Source: an uncultured Gemmatimonadota bacterium
GTDB taxonomy: Bacteria; Gemmatimonadota; Gemmatimonadetes; Gemmatimonadales; Gemmatimonadaceae
Length of the DNA: 11,422 nucleotides
NCBI GenBank assembly: GCA_903894655.1
Contig: CAITQY010000635.1
Location: 1-11,422 of the forward strand
Direction: 5' to 3'
Shown: in pieces, positions 6,588 to 11,422 of the stretch
Position numbering within the stretch: position 1 is the stretch's first letter
Layout: each line of letters starts with the position of its first letter
Notes under the pieces: model-generated
What the model saw: the letters and a program-made list of their open reading frames with translations, nothing else
Told to the model about the DNA's origin: nothing
Database searches by the model: none
Made by a program: the position numbers and the translations under genes

Positions 6588-7907
6588 TCAGAAGCTGCTG
6601 GCGTTAATCCCGTAAATGGCTTGGAGCAGCGCCAGTGCGACGAAGCCGACGACCCCACCGAACCCCAGAATCATGACCGGCTCGATCAACGAGACGGCGC
6701 CCGTGATTACCCGCTGCACCTGATCGCTGGCCGCCGTGGCCGCCCGTCGGGCCAGCGGTGCCAGCGCGCCGCCCTGCTCGCCGGCCTCGAGGAGCCGCGT
6801 GGCCAACGGGGGCAACGAGCCAGCCAGGGCGCCCGAGATCGATCCCCCGTCTCGCACCACGGCTTCCGCGCCGGCCAACTGCTCGGCCAGCGCCGCATTC
6901 CCCACGGTGCCGCGCGCCAGCGTCATCGCGCGCAGCAGGGGGACGCCCGACTCGAGGGCGACCGCCAGTGTGCTGAGGTACCCGGCCGCCGCCTGTTCGC
7001 GCTCAAACCGGCCGACCAATGGCCACCGTAGGCGCGTGGCGTGCCAGCGCCGGCGACGTGCTAGGTCCTGCAGCGACTGGCGCACGGCGGTGCCGGCGAG
7101 GAGCACGGCGATGCCCAGCAGCCAACCGAAACGCGAGAGGAGGGCACTGAGGGCGATGAGCAGCCGCGTACTTGCTGGGACGGTGCCGCCAGCGTCCGCA
7201 ATCAGATCGGCGAAGCGCGGCACCACGACCACCAGGATCACCAGCGTGCCCACCGTGGACGCCAGCGCCAGTAGGGTGGGATACACCAGCGCCGCGCGGA
7301 CCCGGGCACGCAGCTGACTCCGCGCCTCGAGATCATCGGCGAGTCGCGCGAAGGTCGCCGCCATGCTGCCCGATGCCTCGGCAGCGGCCAGCAGCGGGGC
7401 GTAGGCCCGCGGCAGCGCCTCGACGCGGGCCGCCGCCTCGGACAGCGACTCGCCGCGTGTCACCGCCGTCTGGAGGCCACGGAAGACCTGCTGCCAGCGC
7501 GCGTCCGTTTCGGCGGAGGCGGCGAACGCCAGCGTGCGCTCCAGCGGCACCCCCGATTCCAGAAGGGTCGCGACCGACCGCGATACGATAGCCAGCGACT
7601 CCTCGCCGTCGGTGGTCCATCGCGATAGCCGATCGAGCAATCGTGCGGACGTCACCGATGCGGTCGCTGATCCGGACACGAGCACCGTCGATGCGGACGC
7701 GCCTCGCGTCGGCTCGAGATCAATGACCCAGAGCGAGCGGCGGCGGAGCAGGTCGACCGCCGCCTCCGCCGAGACCGCATCGACTTCGCCGCGTGTCATG
7801 GCCCCCCGAGCATCGGCCGCCTGATAGCGCCACCGCGTCAGGCCTGCGGATGCCGAGGCGGAGACGGATGCCGATACCGAGGCGGATGCCGACGCGCCAT
7901 CGCTCAC
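6588..7907 (-). CDS. gspF: Type II secretion inner-membrane platform protein GspF
   Basis: GspF (PilC/T2SSF family) sits in the inner membrane, anchors the GspE motor and helps assemble the pseudopilus. The 439-residue product has the family's N-terminal segment (RWRYQAADARGAMTRGEVDA, residues 25-44), which includes a Gly-x-x-x-x-Gly-x-x-x-Ala pattern, and two T2SSF repeats. These are at about 106-231 (SVATLLESGVPLERTL, then LEARSQLRARVRAALVYP) and 308-430 (LSTLAVALESGVPLLRAM, then a C-terminal hydrophobic stretch). Membrane segments are near 208-230, 250-274 and 403-432. Residues 5-20 are an unusual run of eight Ala-Ser or Val-Ser pairs, and a second Ser/Ala/Thr-rich patch covers about 70-88. 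The start is GTG at 7907, whose GTGA overlaps the gspE stop; GAGGA lies 9 nt upstream as a likely ribosome-binding site. It is the last gene of the gsp operon in view. Confidence 0.93.
   Translation of the reverse strand: MSDGASASASVSASVSASASAGLTRWRYQAADARGAMTRGEVDAVSAEAAVDLLRRRSLWVIDLEPTRGASASTVLVSGSATASVTSARLLDRLSRWTTDGEESLAIVSRSVATLLESGVPLERTLAFAASAETDARWQQVFRGLQTAVTRGESLSEAAARVEALPRAYAPLLAAAEASGSMAATFARLADDLEARSQLRARVRAALVYPTLLALASTVGTLVILVVVVPRFADLIADAGGTVPASTRLLIALSALLSRFGWLLGIAVLLAGTAVRQSLQDLARRRRWHATRLRWPLVGRFEREQAAAGYLSTLAVALESGVPLLRAMTLARGTVGNAALAEQLAGAEAVVRDGGSISGALAGSLPPLATRLLEAGEQGGALAPLARRAATAASDQVQRVITGAVSLIEPVMILGFGGVVGFVALALLQAIYGINASSF
7848..7895 (-). repeat. Ala/Val-Ser dipeptide coding repeat at the gspF 5' end
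   Basis: Eight consecutive hexanucleotides of the form G(C/T)N-TC(C/G) encode Ala-Ser or Val-Ser pairs, residues 5-20 of GspF. GCATCC appears three times, GCCTCG twice. The copies differ at third codon positions, so this is a degenerate rather than a perfect microsatellite. Confidence 0.75.
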
Positions 7908-9484
7908 GCGCCGTCGTCCTCGCTCACCATGCGCACCACTTCGTCGATCGTGGTCTCACCTGCCGCCACGCAGCGCCACCCATCCTCACGAAGCGACCGT
8001 ACCCCGCGGGCGCGCACCATCGCTCGCAGTTCGACCAGCGACGCGCCCTGGGTAAAGGCGCCGCGCAGCGCATCGTCGAGCACGAGCAACTCGGCGATCG
8101 CCACGCGTCCACGAAATCCGGTACCGGCGCACGGCGCGCACCCGGCGCCTTCCCGGAGTCGTGTGATCGCCACGCCCGATGCCGCCACCCGCGCCTGCTC
8201 GTGCTCGGTGAGCGGGCGCCACGCGCCGCACTGCGTACACACCCGACGCACCAACCGCTGGGCCAACACGCCTTGCAGCGTGGCGCTCAGGAGATACGGC
8301 GGCACCCCCATTTCCTGCAGGCGAGCCAGGGCGGCCGTGGCATCGGTCGTATGCACCGTGCTCAGGACGAGGTGACCGGTGAGCGCCGCTTGCACCGCGA
8401 TGTCGGCCGTCTCAGCGTCGCGCATTTCCCCAACCAGAATCACGTCGGGGTCGTGACGAAGAATCGCCCGCAGCGCGTTCGGAAACCCAAAACCGGCGCG
8501 GGCGTTCACGGGGAGCTGCACGATGCCGTCGAGTCGGTATTCCACCGGGTCTTCCACGGTCACCACCTTCACGCCCGGCGTGCTGCGCTCACGCAGCGCG
8601 GCGTCCAACGTGGTGGTTTTGCCCGAGCCGGTCGGACCCCTCACCAACAGCAGCCCCGACGCGCGCTGCAACAGCGCGCGCCACGGCGTAAGCACGTCGG
8701 CGCTCAAGCCCAGTGACTCGAGCGAGGACGGTTGCTCCGCATCACCACCATCCAGCAGTCGCAGCACCACACTCTCGCCGTGCAACGCCGGCAACGTCGA
8801 AATGCGCACGTCGAGCTCACGGTCTCCCACCCGCACCCGCGCCCGGCCGTCCTGTGGCAGACGACGCTCCGCGATATCCAACCCGGCCAGCACCTTGAGC
8901 CGCGAAATCACCGCCGACCGGAACTCGGCCCCCAACTGCTGCGCGTCGCGCAACACTCCATCCAGTCGCATGCGCACCCGCAAGCCGTCCGGGCGCGATT
9001 CCACGTGCACATCGCTGGCACCCGCGCGCGACGCCTCGGCCAGCATCGCGTTCACCACCTGAATCACGGGTTCGCGTGACGCGAGCGCCCGCAGGTCGTC
9101 GAGCGATTCCGTGAGTTCGCCGCGCAGCAGGTCGCCGCGCAATAGGTCGCCGCGCAACAGGTCGCCGCGCAACAGGTCGCCGCCGCTCGGCGCAGTGTCC
9201 ATCGCGTGCGCTGCCACGCGCGGCACCGACAGGATCGCTGCACGAATGTCGCCGGCGCCGTGGGGCAGGACGCGCACCTCCGCGCGGAAGGCGCGCTCCA
9301 AGGCATCCTGCACCATCGCCGGGATTACCCCGTCGGCCGCGACCACCAACGTGCCGCCGTCGAGTTCGAGCGGCAACACGGCGTGCTCCTCGAGCCAGCG
9401 GGCCGGTAGGCGCACCGCCAGTTCACCAGCCGCCGCCGCCCGCAGATCACGGGCATCTCCGCTCTGGCGGGCATCCCCGCTCAT
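7904..9484 (-). CDS. gspE: Type II secretion motor ATPase GspE
   Basis: GspE is the cytoplasmic hexameric ATPase that powers pseudopilus assembly, docking on GspF. This 526-residue protein has an N-terminal MshEN/N1-type region (about 25-95, LEEHAVLPLELDGGTLVVAA), a low-complexity linker with four GDLLR units (102-121), and the PilT/GspE ATPase domain. The Asp box is RLPQDGRARV. Walker A GPTGSGKTT spans 283-291 with Lys289. Walker B DPDVILVGE ends at Glu353, and the His box is STVHTTDAT. Zinc-site cysteines are Cys416/Cys419 and Cys449/Cys452, a mark of GspE/PilB rather than PilT. The first residues repeat SGDAR twice. It starts at ATG 9484, which overlaps the gspD stop as ATGA; GGAAG 8 nt upstream is a plausible ribosome-binding site. 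Gene order and the neighbouring secretin favour type II secretion over a type IV pilus motor. Confidence 0.94.
   Translation of the reverse strand: MSGDARQSGDARDLRAAAAGELAVRLPARWLEEHAVLPLELDGGTLVVAADGVIPAMVQDALERAFRAEVRVLPHGAGDIRAAILSVPRVAAHAMDTAPSGGDLLRGDLLRGDLLRGDLLRGELTESLDDLRALASREPVIQVVNAMLAEASRAGASDVHVESRPDGLRVRMRLDGVLRDAQQLGAEFRSAVISRLKVLAGLDIAERRLPQDGRARVRVGDRELDVRISTLPALHGESVVLRLLDGGDAEQPSSLESLGLSADVLTPWRALLQRASGLLLVRGPTGSGKTTTLDAALRERSTPGVKVVTVEDPVEYRLDGIVQLPVNARAGFGFPNALRAILRHDPDVILVGEMRDAETADIAVQAALTGHLVLSTVHTTDATAALARLQEMGVPPYLLSATLQGVLAQRLVRRVCTQCGAWRPLTEHEQARVAASGVAITRLREGAGCAPCAGTGFRGRVAIAELLVLDDALRGAFTQGASLVELRAMVRARGVRSLREDGWRCVAAGETTIDEVVRMVSEDDGA
9116..9184 (-). repeat. 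15-bp in-frame tandem repeat inside gspE
   Basis: On the plus strand, GTCGCCGCGCAACAG occurs at 9146-9160 and 9161-9175 as perfect copies. A copy with one change (AAT for AAC) is at 9131-9145, a diverged copy at 9116-9130, and a partial copy at 9176-9184. On the coding strand it reads as four Gly-Asp-Leu-Leu-Arg units plus Gly-Glu-Leu. The 15-bp unit keeps the frame whatever the copy number. There are no spacers, so it is not a CRISPR array. Confidence 0.95.
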
Positions 9485-11286
9485 GCGGGTGGCTTCCGGG
9501 TAAGCGGCGTGCCGTCCAGCGAGCCCGGCGACCGATCTTCCAAGCGCTTCTTCACACGCTCGCGGATCGCATCGGCATCGGCGTCGGAGCGCACGAGATA
9601 CGGCGTCACGAAGATCGCCAGCTCCGTGCGCTGGCGCGTGATGGACTGCCGCTTGAAGAGCGCGCCCAAAAATGGAATGTCCTTAAGCAAGGGAATCCCC
9701 TGCTCGAGCGTCTGACGCGTTTCGCCGATCAGCCCCGCGATCACCACCGTCTGGCCGTCACGGAGAATCGCCCGCGTGGACGCTTCACGCGTGGAAATCA
9801 CCGGTGCGCTCTGGGCCGCCGCCACCGTCTGCGACGTGAGCGAACTGACTTCCTGCAGCAGCTGCACCGAGATGTAGCCGTCGTCGTTGATCGTGGGAAT
9901 GATCGACAGCTTCGTGCCTACATCCTGATACTGAATCGCGCGGTCGATGGAAATGTCGTTGCCCAGTCGCGTCGAGGCCACGAACGGCACCTTGCTGCCC
10001 ACCAGAATCGACGCTTCCCGGTTGTTGGCCGCGATGATCTCCGGTGTGGACAGGACCCGCACATCGCTGGTGGATGCGATCGCACGCAGCATGGCCCGCA
10101 CGCCGGTGCCGTCCAGTCGCACCAGACGTAGCAGCGCCGACGTGGAGCCGGTGTCGGGAATTTCGGGGTTCCCGAACTGTCCCTGCACGTCACCGCCGCG
10201 ATTCACCGCCGACCAGTCCACGCCGAACTCCGTGCCGCGACCCAGCGCGATCTCGGCCACCGTGACTTCGAACAGCACCTGCGACGGACGCGTGTCGAGC
10301 GCGTCGATGGTTTCGCGCAGCAGCGGATAGTTCGGTGGTGCGGTGCGGATCACCAAGGCGTTCGTGGGCGCGTTGGCGACGATGGTGGTGCGTCCCACCA
10401 GCAGCCCCGAGGCGGAATCGCGCGGCGTTCCCGCCGATGCGGCGCTGCTTGGGGGCGTCATCGCGTTGGCACCGCTCATGCCGCCCGAGTTGCGTGATCG
10501 GAACGTCTCGGCTTCGCGGGCCCGGAACGAATCCAGGGCGCGCGACAGCGAGCGATCGGCCAATGAGCCACCGCCCGTGTTCGCCACCTGCGCGCCATAC
10601 AATTGCCCCAACGCACCGGCCAGATCGTCGGCCGCCGCATACTTGAGATTCACGACATAGGTGCGAAGCCCTGACTCACCGGCCGGTGCGGCGTCGAGGG
10701 TACGGAGCAGCTCGAGGTAGCGCGCCACGTTCGCGCCACGATCGGTGATCAGTAGGGCGTTCGATCGCGTGATGGTCTCGATGCGCGCGCCTTTGCCCAT
10801 CAGCGCGCGCAGCGCATCGGCGCCTTCGTCGGCGCGAATGGATTGCAATGGCACGAGCTGCGTCACCAAGCCGAGCGGTGGTGGATCCGGAAACGCGAAG
10901 CCGGTGCGCAGCGATCCCGTGGCCGGCGCCTTCGCCGTAGGCAGCACCTGCGCCACCGTGCCGCTCGGCACCAGCATCAGTTCGTGCGATTCCAGCAGCG
11001 ACTCGAGAATGCGCTCGAGCTCCGCCGTGTTCAGCGGCGCCGGGGTCGCGAACGTCACGCGCACGTCGGGTATGTCGCTCATCAGCACGGTGCGCCCCAG
11101 CATCGTCGCCAGCGTGCGAATCACGTCGGCCAGCTTCGCGTTGGCGAAATCGAGCGTGTTGGTGCGCGCTGAGGCCGCGGGGACCTGGGCGGGCAGTGCC
11201 TGACTAGCGCCGGCGAGCGCCACGGGGACGAGCAGGACGCCGAGCGCCGTGCGGCGCCAAATGCGTGGAAGCGGTAGGACGATCAC
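9481..11286 (-). CDS. gspD: Type II secretion outer-membrane secretin GspD
   Basis: This is the multimeric outer-membrane channel of the system. The 601-residue product has a signal peptide (RRTALGVLLVPVALAGA core, probable cleavage near LPA-Q, residue 33). An N0 domain follows at about 43-116 (LDFANAKLADVIRTLATML), then N1 at about 142-199 and N2 from about 207 to 332. The secretin core runs from about 336 to 567. It includes VRVLSTPEIIAANNREASILVG (from 409) and the family signature EQGIPLLKDIPFLGALFK (528-545), followed by TELAIFVTPYLV. N2 is split by a Gly/Ser/Ala-rich insertion at about 232-298. There is no AMIN domain, which argues against PilQ. The C-terminal tail after 567 is short and basic, without an obvious pilotin-binding S-domain. 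The start is GTG 11286, overlapping the upstream stop as GTGA, with no strong ribosome-binding site; translation is probably coupled. Confidence 0.93.
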   Translation of the reverse strand: MIVLPLPRIWRRTALGVLLVPVALAGASQALPAQVPAASARTNTLDFANAKLADVIRTLATMLGRTVLMSDIPDVRVTFATPAPLNTAELERILESLLESHELMLVPSGTVAQVLPTAKAPATGSLRTGFAFPDPPPLGLVTQLVPLQSIRADEGADALRALMGKGARIETITRSNALLITDRGANVARYLELLRTLDAAPAGESGLRTYVVNLKYAAADDLAGALGQLYGAQVANTGGGSLADRSLSRALDSFRAREAETFRSRNSGGMSGANAMTPPSSAASAGTPRDSASGLLVGRTTIVANAPTNALVIRTAPPNYPLLRETIDALDTRPSQVLFEVTVAEIALGRGTEFGVDWSAVNRGGDVQGQFGNPEIPDTGSTSALLRLVRLDGTGVRAMLRAIASTSDVRVLSTPEIIAANNREASILVGSKVPFVASTRLGNDISIDRAIQYQDVGTKLSIIPTINDDGYISVQLLQEVSSLTSQTVAAAQSAPVISTREASTRAILRDGQTVVIAGLIGETRQTLEQGIPLLKDIPFLGALFKRQSITRQRTELAIFVTPYLVRSDADADAIRERVKKRLEDRSPGSLDGTPLTRKPPA

Positions 11287-11422
11287 GGCACGTTCTCGCT
11301 GGAATCCGGCACGACGCGGGACAGGCGCAGAGTGCGCGTCCCACTGGAACTTGAAATCACGACGCGATCACCGGTAATGCGCACCACGCGCACACCGCCG
11401 AACGCGTCTCCCACACCAAGCA
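11283..11422 (-). CDS. Probable GspC-like secretion protein, C-terminal end only
   Basis: The minus strand is open from the right window edge to a TGA at 11285-11283, giving the last 45 residues of a protein. They begin LGVGDAFGGVRVVRITGDR and continue VVISSSSGTRTLRL, which resembles the homology-region beta-domain of GspC (pattern G-D-x-x-x-G..V..I..D.V.L...G....L.L), the part that contacts the secretin N0 domain. Its place directly before gspD, with a GTGA overlap, supports this. PilP of type IV pili has a related fold and is the main alternative. The protein ends about 11 residues after the beta-domain, so a C-terminal PDZ domain is absent. The start lies outside the window. Confidence 0.6.
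   Translation of the reverse strand, partial: LGVGDAFGGVRVVRITGDRVVISSSSGTRTLRLSRVVPDSSENVP

Noticed and set aside
9116..9184. CRISPR-like direct repeats
   Set aside because: The copies are directly contiguous with no spacers and are in frame with gspE.

Overview
The window is high-GC, accessory-poor chromosomal DNA from a Gram-negative (diderm) bacterium. The evidence is a secretin, a GspE/GspF inner-membrane machine, lipoproteins with lipoboxes and two Tat-exported proteins. The mix of group-2 bacterial Ig-like (BIG_2) lipoproteins, a propeller-M28 peptidase, a DUF1800/DUF1501 pair and frequent 4-nt gene overlaps is most like Gemmatimonadota. That assignment is inference, not proof. I see no tRNA, rRNA, CRISPR array, insertion sequence or phage gene.

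Layout. (1) Positions 1-352, minus strand: the start of a BIG_2 lipoprotein gene that runs off the left edge. (2) Positions 353-463: a 111-nt divergent intergenic gap with no recognisable promoter boxes. (3) Positions 464-3411, plus strand: a two-gene unit, a secreted beta-propeller/M28 zinc aminopeptidase followed through an ATGA overlap by a lipoprotein with two Ig-like domains and a type-1 copper (cupredoxin) domain. (4) Positions 3412-3518: a convergent gap with a strong imperfect hairpin, probably a two-way terminator. (5) Positions 6417-3519, minus strand: DUF1800 then DUF1501, both with twin-arginine signals. (6) Positions 6418-6587: a 170-nt gap with a weak promoter candidate. (7) Positions 11422-6588, minus strand: a type II secretion operon in the order gspC-like (partial), gspD, gspE, gspF, with every junction a 4-nt overlap.

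How it may work together. The secretion operon encodes the outer-membrane channel, the cytoplasmic motor ATPase and the inner-membrane platform, but no pseudopilin or prepilin peptidase lies in this window. The next unit downstream encodes two proteins expected to reach the periplasm folded through Tat, a known feeder route for type II secretion. The plus-strand unit appears to make envelope or secreted proteins for peptide hydrolysis and copper binding or electron transfer. Every gene seen here encodes an exported or secretion-related product.

The least ordinary features are a perfect in-frame 15-bp tandem repeat in gspE, an Ala/Ser dipeptide repeat at the GspF N-terminus, a long low-complexity insertion in the secretin, and the Ig-like/cupredoxin lipoprotein translationally coupled to the peptidase. 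I found no clear evidence of a wholly new system.
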